Source: Filosporella fistucella (taxonomy: Eukaryota; Ascomycota; Leotiomycetes; Helotiales). Taken from it: 64,000 nt of DNA. This document shows, piece after piece, positions 24,101 to 33,924 of this stretch (positions within the stretch are counted from its first letter, which is position 1; every line of letters starts with the position of its first letter). The stretch covers positions 434,001 to 498,000 of the forward strand of contig JAQJZZ010000005.1 in NCBI GenBank assembly GCA_030077755.1. The letters run 5' to 3'. The notes under the pieces are model-generated. The model ran no database searches. It was not told the origin of the DNA and saw nothing but the letters and a program-made list of their open reading frames with translations. Both the position numbers and the translations under genes were made by a program.

Positions 24101-24641
24101 CGACACTCCATCTAAAGATGAGCTTATCGCACAGCTTAAAGAAGCATGTCTTGTTCATTTCGCCTGTCATGCAACCTCTGATACCGATGACCCGTCAAAC
24201 AGCCGCTTGTTTTTGCGAGCGGACAAAACCGGAGAGCCCGAGTGTCTTACAGTAAGGGATCTTGGTGCTGTGAAGCTTAGCAACAAATTGCTTGGACTTG
24301 CATACCTTTCAGCATGTTCAACATCCGAAAGTCTTGCTGCGGATCTAGCCGATGAAACTCTTAACATAGCTAATGCATTTCAACTTCTTGGATTCCCGCA
24401 TGTAATTGGTACATTGTGGGAAGCGGAAGTTGACACAGCAAATATATTAGCAGAATTGTTCTATAAGCATGTGGTAAGTTGCCTTCCGAATCCTGCTATG
24501 GTCGACAAATCAGCAGTTTATTCGTACGCGTTGCATTATGCACTTCAGGATCTACGTTTGGGAAGCGGAACGACGAAAAGAGCAGAGCTATGTTGCAAGG
24601 ATGTCTTGGCATGGGCGCCTTTCGTTTATGTTGGATATTGA
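21156..24641 (+). CDS. TPR-CHAT protease (caspase-like, HetF-associated domain)
   Basis: Single exon, 1161 aa. Residues ~45-620 hold about a dozen TPR-like units with the core L-x-E/D-A-I, each preceded by G-D-L or similar (for example LDEAIELLRKSA, LDEAIRYLREC, LTEAIQTLQKAI, LNEAIICARKAL, LNEAITHLRMAA, LDEAITYAKFG). The C-terminal CHAT domain (~840-1161) has the catalytic His in HFACHA (His1005) and Cys in LSACST (Cys1054), followed by the family motif GFPHVIGTLWEA. CHAT proteins are clan CD cysteine proteases related to caspases and separase; fungal ones are tied to programmed cell death. Both catalytic residues are intact. The N-terminal 40 residues (SFLKDVFDKVHELGK) could be a small interaction helix. 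The divergent 259-aa gene is the likely partner or substrate. Confidence 0.88.
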   Translation: MASFLKDVFDKVHELGKTVGSAWYFHQAQEHHRLYQLSLSEGNGDLSELDEAIELLRKSASKILEGEPEHTFEKRQIWFTLARSFQWRFEKTGVLEDLDEAIRYLRECIGFTRSGEQRVEMISNVASLLGFRYAKSHDRDNLNEALDLLAGVEDDISGKDVTDLSFFMAQLFLLRIRFDLNQDLRDMDKSIDSGKRAIQLLGAKEAEIEQFDQVSAKVLGLLGSSMFFKFLAVGDINLLTEAIQTLQKAIDGSPRDLPDRFLFSSGLGAAMTERYIRTGNPQDLKNAMKLIEPTLVAAHDQISPSEYAQILCNYGIALGWESQRTGNDELLEKAIHQISEALKIVADGDFDNSTMQMNLGVWLLTRYRRSWALGDLYGAITAFRAADDRFPINSHRRLESAQNLCVALGDRFSRTKDAKDLNEAIICARKALSFTNAADPVGQVKSLLNLSAMLCQRYESLLPKHHLNDGTESDRTDLNEAITHLRMAAEIVTTNSPFRGQVYSGLSRALAFQFEARGVGNDLDEAITYAKFGVDATPDTEPSKALCLHNYAERLLLKSQITRDLQDVEQTYQAYERAFRIESAPPYIRIEMAKMAGVLSLIRISTGDNLKLNDWLGSYKMLCDALSLLPQISTKNLTRDDHQRLLRKLSGVSAIAASVALQTNETASTALTLLESGRGIMAGLAIESQDDLSQLQIERPDLFHSYQELTRILSAPIPTQAESILPLQAGPALANMANQLSSKPLAAKKLRELQAKIRICPGFEDFQTPLSENQMKATAISGPVVIFNTNMIRCDAFVITSETIRVLPLPSLDYETVENNLKQLTSQDPDDRITHLKRRTDKGRQNIILQKILSWLWEDAVKPVLAELDFLKPNHPNKLLPRIWWVAAGPLGMMPLHAAGSHWFESTENAASHVVSCYIPTIKALSYVQDKIARQPQVSIQSFTGIAVSKTKGKADLCGMVEKLARIQSLLADAGIHKSAILDTPSKDELIAQLKEACLVHFACHATSDTDDPSNSRLFLRADKTGEPECLTVRDLGAVKLSNKLLGLAYLSACSTSESLAADLADETLNIANAFQLLGFPHVIGTLWEAEVDTANILAELFYKHVVSCLPNPAMVDKSAVYSYALHYALQDLRLGSGTTKRAELCCKDVLAWAPFVYVGY

Positions 24642-26410
24642 TAACCGCGATCACGAGATTGTCGATTCTTGCCAGTTCAATATTACTCCAATTTCTCTCC
24701 GCCAACTTTCATGTGAAGCTAAACGGACCAAAGGGGCATCAATTGACTATACACTCCTTCATTTTGCCTTCATTTTTAGGAAGAAAGCTAGTCAGGATGG
24801 TTTAAGATAGATTCAGTAGATAGGTACTTGTGATGATTTCAGCTACGAGAAAGTATGCCATATAGTAAAGTGCGGTGTTATATCTCATTCCATTGAACAT
24901 TATTCTCGCCACCCGTGCTTCTCCTTCTTTCTCGTCCGAAGTTGCCACCAGGATTCAACATAGCTATTCGAAATCAAGATTAGACGCGGTTTCGGGTTTC
25001 AAGTTGAGAAAACCCTATGAGTAGAAACAACATTGAGAGGCTGGGGGGAAAGTGTTAACAGATATTGCACGACAATGGAGAAGAGATTCGAAAGGAATGA
25101 CTTCTTATTTAGATTACTGTGTCCCAAACGATCTCCATATGAATCGCAGTAATGACATTTTTGAAATTTTTGGGTATTGTTGAATCGTCCTTCTGTTCTT
25201 ACACTACCCCAACATTTCCTCCCCAATCCAAAAAGACCAAGCTCCTGACGAGTATGGGTTAGAAGGAAGCCGAAATAACTCTCCTATTTAGTGTATTCGA
25301 AGGAGGATGGAGGATTTGTTTGTGTAGTTAGAATTTTGGCAGAGAAGCAGTGGATATATTTCTCACTTTTGGGTAAATAATCTCTCATTTACCTTCCCTC
25401 GAAGTTTCAAGATAGCAGAAGCACCAATAAGGAATAAATATAGCAATATTACTCGTCCCTCAGCCGATTCTGTAATCTTAGATCTCTTAGGCTGGGACTA
25501 AAGTGTTTTTCCCCAGATTGGTATCAGAATGCTGTCGAGAAGGCGAATGGGCGGAAGACAGGCCGAGGTGGCACGGCTGGCTAGGTCGGTGCGGTTGTGT
25601 AACCTAGATTTTGATAGCTTTGATAGTTGTGCTATGAAGATAAGGCCTGGTGGGAGAAGGAAGAGAAGAAGAAGTTTTTCTGATACGAGCATGGGTATCT
25701 CACCAACTACTTTAGCATCTATTGAGAATAGTGAATTACCCAGTCGGGGTATGTATGTTCATATGCATATCCACTCTCATTCAGATAGATCTGCATCGCC
25801 CCTCCTCGCCTCCAGGTAGGCCAGGCCAGACATCTGCCGTATTCTATTCTCCGAGTCTGTCTGTCGTCTAACTAAATGTTTGAGTAGTACTCCTCATTGT
25901 AGCCTATCAATCTATCTACTGTATCTCCATATCAATCCAACTCCTCACCTGTGAATGTGCCTGTGCCAGCCAAGTCAAGCCTCGACCAGCTGATTCAGCC
26001 CAATGTCAGACATGCTCGAATACACAGCCCACGTACTGTACACAGACTTAGTCCTCTTACCCCCAACCTGCCCCAAGGCGTAATAGAAGTTCATCTCAAC
26101 GCAACTCTTCTGTCGACATCGACATCTACATCTACCTACGCCTTCAAATATCACACTTCAAACTTCAAATGTGCAACTCCTACCCACCCTTGCCCCCTCC
26201 AATCCCAAAGTAGAGCTTTACCTGCTATCACACATTGCACCTGCGTCGCATCGCAGCAGGGCAGGGCAGGGCAGTAGTGCTGTGTAGTGCTGTGTAGTGT
26301 AGTGAGTGCAGTAAAGAGAAACTACTCGTATTCCCGGGGCAAACACGCCCACCCGAGCCAAACGCCCAACGAAAATTCGCGGTTATCATTTTCCCGCCTG
26401 CATCACCACC

Positions 26411-26585
26411 AAATATTTATATAAATCTATGGCTTTGAGCTTAAAATAATCGGGAAAGCTTATAGAATAATTCTTTCTAATATTTTGATATAAAATTTTT
26501 AATTAATAATTAGTCGCACAAGCTTTTAAAAACTTTGTTTTGTTTATATGTCGATTTAAATAATTTAATACCAATATACTTATGG
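26411..26585. other. AT-rich patch
   Basis: About 175 bp dominated by A and T with many TTTAAT/AATAATT words, clearly more AT-rich than its surroundings. This could be a remnant of a RIP-mutated repeat or a matrix-attachment-like spacer; no transposon open frame remains. Confidence 0.5.
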
Positions 26586-27020
26586 TGACGCATTGTGCAA
26601 TACATCACCTGAATAGATATAATCACATGACCTGACACGACTAGGCTTCTTCTAGGCTTAGCCAGGCACTCCTCCCGGCAAAGCACGGCCTCTGAGTATA
26701 ACTACAGATACGCTCTATCCTCTTCTTCTCTCTTTAGCTTAATATATTTGTTATATACAAAAGAACTCCTTTACATGTGATTCGCGCATCCAACGGCCCC
26801 AACTCCCCTTCCATCCTTCCATGTTGATCCAACTTATACCATAGCCAAAGTACTGAGTATATTTTTGGAAGGTGTCTACTTTGGGTTCCTTGGGAGCTTG
26901 TTCGGGCTCCTTGAGTATTGTTGCCAAAACTTGACAAAAAGTAATGTAAGAGAACAGAGGCCAGGTCAAGAACGGCTAGTTAAAAAGCGAGAAGTCAAAA
27001 CACGTGACGATGTGGTGGAT

Positions 27021-27104
27021 CTTGCTCAGAATGCTTAGGATTGCTTAGGTGTGCTCAGGGTGCTCAGGGTGCTCAGGGTGCTCAGGGTGCTCAGGGTGCT
27101 CAGG
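27021..27104 (+). repeat. 9-bp tandem repeat (GTGCTCAGG), six exact copies plus degenerate copies
   Basis: Six perfect head-to-tail copies of GTGCTCAGG run from 27051 to 27104. Degenerate relatives (TTGCTCAGA, ATGCTTAGG, TTGCTTAGG) precede them from 27021. A minisatellite that may vary in copy number between strains. Confidence 0.9.
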
Positions 27105-27682
27105 TGAGTTGCTAAGGTTGCTTATGCAGGTCAAGTGAGTTCACAGAGCCGAGGGTGATTAGCGCCTGAGCAAGGGCAGCAAGTTTACTATTTGAATGCG
27201 ATGGAGAAGAATGGGAAAATTAAGTGATAATACCTACAAATTCGAAAATATGGCACATTATCCGGACCCACCAAAGCACCAAAGTCTGAATGAATACGAC
27301 ACATGTGTCATCTCTTCCCTGTAAAGCGGGCTTGCCAAATGTCTACACGACTTTTTGCGAGTCCATCAAAGCGTATTACAAAAACAAAACTTTCAATAAA
27401 ATTCCGCAAAGCAAAGAGGATTGGAAGATTCCCCAGCGCGATCTCAGGTCTGACAAAAAGAGTCTTATATCGTTCTGTCAATGAAATTTGACCAATTGGA
27501 TCATGTAGGCGACACAGATACGCGCTCGAAAAAGCATAGGTCTGGATATATGGGGTCAAGTCCAATTGGATGCATTAGTTTTGATGTTATGGGTCACGAT
27601 CCGCCCCAAGGGGTTGAAAAATAGATCAAGAAATTCTTGCGTACCTTATATACAGGACTCCCCTGTGTAGATGGCAACTCAA

Positions 27683-27703
27683 TTACCCCATGAGGCGGGG
27701 TAA
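27683..27703. promoter_or_regulatory. Inverted repeat TTACCCC / GGGGTAA
   Basis: Seven-base perfect arms (27683-27689 and 27697-27703) around a 7-bp spacer, with a GCGGGG word at the right arm. Possible protein-binding palindrome of the CreA-like type; it is not next to an obvious start codon. Confidence 0.3.
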
Positions 27704-28053
27704 ATATTTGCTCGCGGTACAGCCTTTTCCTGCTCATAGAGAACATCATAGAGATTTGCAAAATACAGGTGAAGAGGATTGTAGCTCCGGCTAGAGAGTA
27801 ACATACAAATCAAATATTTGCAGCCCAAGCGCGTTCTACAATTCGTCCTTTTTTACAACTAGAACCTGCATTTTCTAGACCATAGACTCCCTAGTCGCTG
27901 AACTGCCACTTGCACATTTCGTAAGTTCAAAATTAATAAGAACTACCTCACTAAAGAAAGGAGTTTGGTTTCAATTTTGCCTTAATGGAGTGGATGTTCT
28001 GAAGAGCTCGACAACGTTTGGATATTTTTCCTACCCAGATTTCGTACCCAAAT

Positions 28054-30363
28054 TTATGATGAGTCTACGGCATCCCCAGTAATACGAATGCGACCCTCTA
28101 ATCTCGGTGCAATTGCCTACCAACCCATGTCAGTATGAAAGTTATATAATTTGTGATAGGGGGAAAAAGCTACGAACCCTAGTCCAATCGATGTTGAACT
28201 CCCGCACCTCGTCACAACATTTCGGATGACCAGGCAAACCCGCCACACGCCACCACTTCTTCATAACTTTCCTCGCGAGTTTCATTTCTCGTTCTTGCTT
28301 CGCTGTCAACACCTTTTTGTCTTCGGATTCATCTGCGCTGAGATCCTCATCTGACTCATTTAATGGATCGTCGTTCTCAGACTCGGCTTTTGATGGAGTT
28401 TCCTTCTTTGGCTGGGATGCGAAAACATTTCCTGCGACCTCCTGTAGACTCTTCGACTTTGACTGAGGCTCGAGAGCCAATTGAGTCGAACTCATAGCCC
28501 TCTGAACACCCTTCCAATGTCGATCCATACTCTTACCCCACATTTTCCATTGGCCCATGACTTTCAGACTCATGAAATATTGGCGTAGCATCATACTGAT
28601 CAGAATGCCATTCTCTTCCGACACCACTTCCTCTGCCTCGCCTCCCTCAGACTTCACCAGTAGAGAAATAAATCCATCTTTTCCTCGTGCCATGTAACCA
28701 CGGGTTACTAGCACGTAGATTTTCTCGTGGTCGAGTGGCACGCCACCAAGTTTGACGTCTACTACTCGTGAGTTTGGAGGTTTGCTGGGATCAAATTCGA
28801 ATTCGATATTGGACACCTGAGGAAATCGACCTTCTAAGGCGGGATATTGGGAGACGGAATTTTCAAGGGCGTCCAAGATAGCCTTTCCTGTCACTTTGAT
28901 GACCACGCAAGGGTCTTCGAACGGGAAACTGTGTTGGTCAACAACAAGTATCGAGTATCGAATATGGATAGAGGTTTGAAACATACCAGTTCATAATGTC
29001 ACGCACTCTAAGAAGTCCAGGTGGGTAAATTTGATCGCCGCGAATCGTGCCAGCTGCCATAATGCAGCAATCGCCACCGTAATGACTTCGCATCAAGTCG
29101 CAAATAAAATTGCCCATGTTCGATTCCTTCAGCCGCACTGTGGTGAAACGTGCATCTAACGGGGCTGCAGTATATCCCAATGGCTTTCCCAACTTCGCTT
29201 TTAGGGATGTCATGAGCTTTGCAGTCAATTCTAATGTTGCTTCGTCTTCTTTGATACTCGACATAACATCACGTCTGATAATTTGAAAATCCCACTTCTT
29301 GCTTCCACCTCCTTGGCGACGAGCTTCAATATAGCTCAACTGCTTGAAATCGCTCCCAGATCGAAGCACATGCGTTCCATTCAAAAGACTATGATTGTAA
29401 AAGTGATCATGGCCACCTAGGATAATGTCAATGAGTCCATCTGGTGTTTTTTCGGCTAGCTTGTTATCATTTGGCTCTCTTTGATGGGTGACGGCGATAA
29501 TGATCTCAGCTCCTTGCTCCCTCAAACCTGGTACGAGTTCTTTCGCAGTTGCTGACGCAGATTTATAGATTAGATCAGGGGGAAGGGAATTGATCGTGTC
29601 GAGCCATTCTCGCTCAACGAGACCAATGACACCAATTTTGATGCCATTTGAGGATGTCAGCATGACTGTCTTTGCAGCATTCCCCAATGGCACATCTTTG
29701 CCGAGAGCCGGATCTGAGACTTAGTGTCAGTGATGACTCTCAAGTGCATTTGATTTCTGATGGATACCGACCCAGCACGTTGGCGAGCAGCCAAGGAAAT
29801 GAGCATTGCTTAGTTAAATGTCTGAATTGCTTGACACCAAAATCAAGATCATGATTCTATAATTGAAGAGCAGTCAGAAACCACTCATAACATCCATGAT
29901 AATTACGTACCCCAACGCACGCCACGTCCGTTCCAATTGTGTTTAGTACTGGCACCATGTGGCTTCCTGCGTTTTTTGTCAGCCTCATTCCCCTCATTAT
30001 ACAGCAGTTCTTCAACTTTTAGACACAATTCACTTGCCTTTCGTCACACTGCTCTCCAGACTTGGATTGAATGCATCGCCAGAGAAGAACGTGAGAAGTT
30101 CTGGTTGCCCATTGAATCTTGGATCCGATTTGTACTCATTGCACACTGTTTTGAAGCGAGCAATTCCACCAACAGGCTCAGCAGAGGAGGCATCAATATG
30201 ATAAACTCAATAAGATATCAGCACGCGAAAAGAATCTTCTTGCATCGAAAGGTACAGTACCATCGTTAAAGTGAAGTATTCGGAGATCTGGCGGTGTCGT
30301 GAGATCACCAGAGCTGTACGTCGTCCTTGGCTCTACCGTTGGTGGGGGTTCCTCAGTCGCCAT
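28054..30363 (-). CDS. 5'-nucleotidase / 2',3'-cyclic phosphodiesterase family metallophosphatase
   Basis: Exons (minus): 30363-30261, 30205-30038, 29966-29911, 29856-29772, 29713-28987, 28928-28178, 28116-28054; 650 aa, all in frame. Metal-binding motifs appear in order: LRILHFNDVYH, FFSGDAFNPS, GNHDLDFG (joined by the third intron), AVTHQREPND and GGHDHFY. The C-terminal nucleotidase domain includes ESNMGNFICDLMR and CFPFEDPCVV, joined across an intron. An acidic Ser/Asp-rich spacer follows (DESEDKK). No signal peptide, so probably intracellular, unlike classical surface 5'-nucleotidases. The second intron has a GC donor (GCAAGT) and AG acceptor. Fungal homologues of this size exist with a variable C-terminus; the substrate is not known. 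Confidence 0.9.
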
Positions 30364-31546
30364 TATGTTGTTGCAAACACCGGATCAACGTTAAAGTGCT
30401 TGAATATTTGAATTACTTTGTGAAAGGATTGTATAGAATCCTCGAGGAAGGAGAATGTGAAGTCTTTGAGGTTGTTTGTTGTCATTGACGCCGTGAGCCT
30501 GAGATATGCGGCTAAGACGTTGCCAAGTTGTGGGGCATAGTGGGGGGAGTTCACCAATCACGTCTCATCTGACAATAAGGTGAATCAAATTGTGGAGGAA
30601 ATATTGTACTGTGCATCTGGTAGAAAGGTCCGAATTGAAGTTAATTCGGGCATGTATCACTAAAAACACGTGCTCAAACGGAAAGTATACTATTTTGGTC
30701 CCATGGGGGTCAACTTCGAAGATTACTGCACTTGCTTGAAATTACTTTGTCAAACTACCAAACCGCTGAAATTAGAATCGTAGACGCTATGACTTGTACA
30801 TCATTTTGGCAGGAAATTCCCATTTGACATGTAAGAACTATCCTATAAGAAGTCGAAAGAATCCTGAATTTCACAGTCCTAGGGGATACTGTATCACTCT
30901 CTCCGTGGGGGTTTATGCCTCATCTCAAAAGTATTGCACCTCCCTGAGGATCTTAACGAAATTTTGCCAACGAAATATCATAGTTACCAATCAAAATTTA
31001 CCGATTTCAGGCACTTTTTATCCCCGAGTTTGTGCATGAGTATCTCCGTCTGCTATTTATGCCAATCGTTTGATGGCTTGACCTCGCCGGTAAGTGCCTG
31101 CAGAGTATTAATGCTTAACCAGAAGGATATGTTGTCCTTCGGAATCTCGGATCCCGTTATAGCTGGAATAAGGGAAGTTTCAGGCACAATAGCTGCTCGG
31201 GATATCAAAGTGCAAATTGAGTATTTTTTCCCGAGCGATTGCAGCTGTGTCGCAATTTGAAAATTTGCATAGTATATCTCCTCTCGTACACCACTCGATG
31301 CCAGCCCGAAATCGCGGTCAGTAGTGGGACCGCATGGGGTAATTTCAGTACTTATTTTCGCCGAGAATTCGAAACTTTCGGGTTGTGTATAAATTTCTTT
31401 GTTGTCGCAGGCGTAGGATATAGCAGAAAAGATAGAGGCTATGTGGCCCCGGTAGCGTTTGTTGAGTCGTTGAAGCATTTCCAATCTCCTGGTCCGGGAG
31501 AGGTGAGGGATGTAATCAGCAATGTTAGAGACACCATCAAGGTTTG
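30364..31546. other. Intergenic, 1.2 kb
   Basis: Promoter of the metallophosphatase gene and downstream flank of the HET relic. Open frames at 31053-31484 (-) and 31239-31580 (+) have no recognisable family features. Nothing else seen. Confidence 0.5.
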
Positions 31547-31570
31547 TTTTTTTTTTTTTTTTTTTTTTTT
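31547..31570 (-). repeat. A24 run (T24 on + strand) just downstream of the HET relic
   Basis: Twenty-four consecutive T on the plus strand, i.e. a poly-A run on the strand of the HET relic, beginning 28 bases after its stop codon. It may be a chance homopolymer or the tail of a retrocopied transcript. Confidence 0.9.
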
Positions 31571-31598
31571 GAAAGCTTAGTCTCTTCTTCGTAGAGTA

Positions 31599-32450
31599 TT
31601 AGGCAAACGGGTAGGGTTCTGCTAGTCTCTTACCTTCTACAAAAACCATTCTGCTTGTTATCCCTTCCGCACTAACATTCTCGGGAGAATTGCTGGAACC
31701 GAAAGGAATATTATCTCTGAAAGGGCCAAACAAAACACACTGTAAAAGCTGACTGAAAGCGACGATGTGGAAGTCATGTCCTGGTCTTTGTTCGTGACTT
31801 GATTGGTGGAAGCGTATAGCCTCAAGGTAGACCTCAAACATGCACTTAGTATAATCGATGGACAGATCACCAGCACCCACATCACTTGCAAGATACAGGA
31901 GACCATATATCCTATCTCGTGACCTTTGACACCCAAAGCTTTTCACATGGACAGCAGTCTGTGTAATGGCCGACCTTGATGTCGAAACTCTCTTTGTCTG
32001 TCGAACCGTATGGGGAGACTATTCAGGATCATGTTTATTGCCAGTAGTGCAGCTTGAGTCGATGTCGGATTCGTTGGAATATTTTCAAGCACTTCTCGTG
32101 CCCTTGACCGCTCAAACCAGTCAACACAAGCTCCAGTCATGCCGTTATAGATGTTCAGGTTTGATGCAAGAAGCACCTCTTAGACTATCCAGAGCCGACT
32201 CAAATAAGGCATGACATGGAGTGAGGCTAAAGCTAGCGGGCCCGTCCCAAAAAAGAACTCATCGAAGTCCGCTTCGGAACACAGCCTTGTCTGAGCAAGA
32301 GCCTTAGTGGAGAGCATGGCGTTGCTTACACTAAATCTAGGGTCGTTGTAATGGTAGTAGACTGAGTTTGTGTATTAGCCTTGTTTACAATAGAGGGCAA
32401 ACTTACTAACTGTTATCCGGATGATTGTTTTCTCGCGAAGTTGAGCCCGA
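31599..32450 (-). pseudogene. HET-domain gene relic, 5'-truncated, nonsense and frameshift
   Basis: The minus strand encodes the C-terminal half of a HET domain and what follows it: a LSRLWIV-stop-EVLLAS block that matches the W-S-R-x-W-x-x-Q-E family motif, and further on SRDRIYGLLYLASD and DLSIDYTKCMFEVYLEA. The TAA at 32180-32182 stands where the family has Gln, the product expected of a single C-to-T change. A one-base loss at about 31944-31946 shifts frame where Trp would stand. The HET N-terminal blocks (YALSYVWG type) are not found upstream; a possible intron with GTAAG/CTCAG ends lies near 32360-32405. Not expressed as a functional protein as it stands. Confidence 0.75.
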
Positions 32451-33924
32451 CTGTCATTACCTTACCATTGACGTTTATTTATGGTTGGTATGAACATGAA
32501 GATGAATCTTGACCCCAAATGTAGGATAACGCTTCATAAAGTGGTTTACTATCCAGGGATACGACAAATTAGTTTACATTGAACTACATCTTTATCTTGG
32601 TGCCCAGGAAGAATTCTGAGTAAGCGAATTTGTGTAGACTTGTTATCCAGCGTAGTGTAGATTGGTTTCTCTCCTGGAGGGTAGATGTAGGTTGAGGCTA
32701 GAGAGAGGCGATATAGTCCCATGCCTAAATAGGGAAGTATATTCAGCCTCGCAGCGCTCGCAGGTAAGGCAAAGAAAGGGTAGCTTGTCCCTCATAGGTT
32801 TGATTTTCTTGCTAAGTGATTGTCACTTGCTCAGCCGCCTTGTACGATTTAACTTTAGCGAACGTCCCATAATGTACACCGAGTTTCGAAGGAATAAGGA
32901 TGGAAAACATCGCCCAACTAAGACGGGAGAGAAAGATACTTCTTTCCATTCGTCATACGCTTCAGGAGCTATGATATAGGTATCAATAGGGCTCGTGGAG
33001 ACTAGTCACGCCTTCAATCAAAATAGTTAAGCCATAGTTTGGAAAGGAGTGAAATGAACGATTGAAATCTCGAAATTCTTGGAACAAAGAAGCTAGAATG
33101 AAGACTTTCAATTAGAAGTCAGGTAAGTATTATGGCTAATAAACCTCCGGGAAGTAAGCAGCAGTAAGTGAAAACGATCTTACTAGTAGTTAAAAAATGC
33201 CAACCACAATTCAACCTACAGCTGGCTCACATTTTGCAAATGGAGAAAATAATAGCAGTCGCTGCTGAAACGATTAGTGACAAGATAGGCTGCTAATACA
33301 GTAGGGCCGAGTAATTGGAGAGTGGGGTGGCGGGGCTATCCTTAGCGAGTTAGGTAACTTTATGTGGCTGGCATTGCCTGTATGTAAGTTGGTATGTAAC
33401 ATGGACAACTATCACTCTGAGATTGAGATGAAAATGCGTAATTGTTTTTTTTAATTACAGCAATCATATAATTTGCCCCAAAAGACGTGATTCATCTTTA
33501 TCCGATCATCCAATGTATCCCGTCCCACAAAGCGGGATATTTCAAAGCTGACAGGTGACGTACGTGTAGCTTTAATGTATAGGATCGACACTAATTGCTT
33601 GGAAAGATAAGAGTAGCCTTATCTCTTATTGAGAACACTCCAATTGACAATAATTGGGTCAAATTTTCAATATGTTAAAGTCATACAATGGGTTATGCGG
33701 GAATTGACCGAAGTATCCGATCATAGGAAAACAAAAGTGGAATATCAAGTCCACCGCCTCCACGATGCAGGAACGGCAGGGCGTATAGAAATTTTTGTCC
33801 CCCATTCTTCTGCTCCATGGAACGAACGAGTTGAGTCATGGCGTTCAAGTATAAATGCTTGCCCTTTCCGAAATATTTTGACTTCTTCACTCGCACTATT
33901 TCCTCTATTTCATTTACTTGAATT
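32451..33924. other. Intergenic, 1.5 kb
   Basis: Promoter side of the amidase gene and remnants upstream of the HET relic. Short open frames (32662-32979, 33629-33934) show no family signal. A single GCGGGG word lies at 33330-33335. Confidence 0.5.

Larger units (their letters stand above)
24642..28053. other. Gene-poor region, 3.4 kb
   Basis: No supported coding gene. It holds an AT-rich patch at 26411-26585, short G/T-rich repeats near 26255-26310, a 9-bp tandem repeat at 27051-27104 and an inverted repeat at 27683-27703. The open frame at 25529-25819 is Arg/Ser-rich and without family features. Confidence 0.6.

Noticed and set aside
25529..25819. Plus-strand open frame, Arg/Ser-rich, 96 aa
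   Set aside because: No signal peptide, domain or splice partner; composition fits chance reading of intergenic DNA.
31053..31484. Minus-strand open frame downstream of the HET relic
   Set aside because: It might have been the HET C-terminus, but it lies beyond the poly-A run and has no HET C-terminal motifs.
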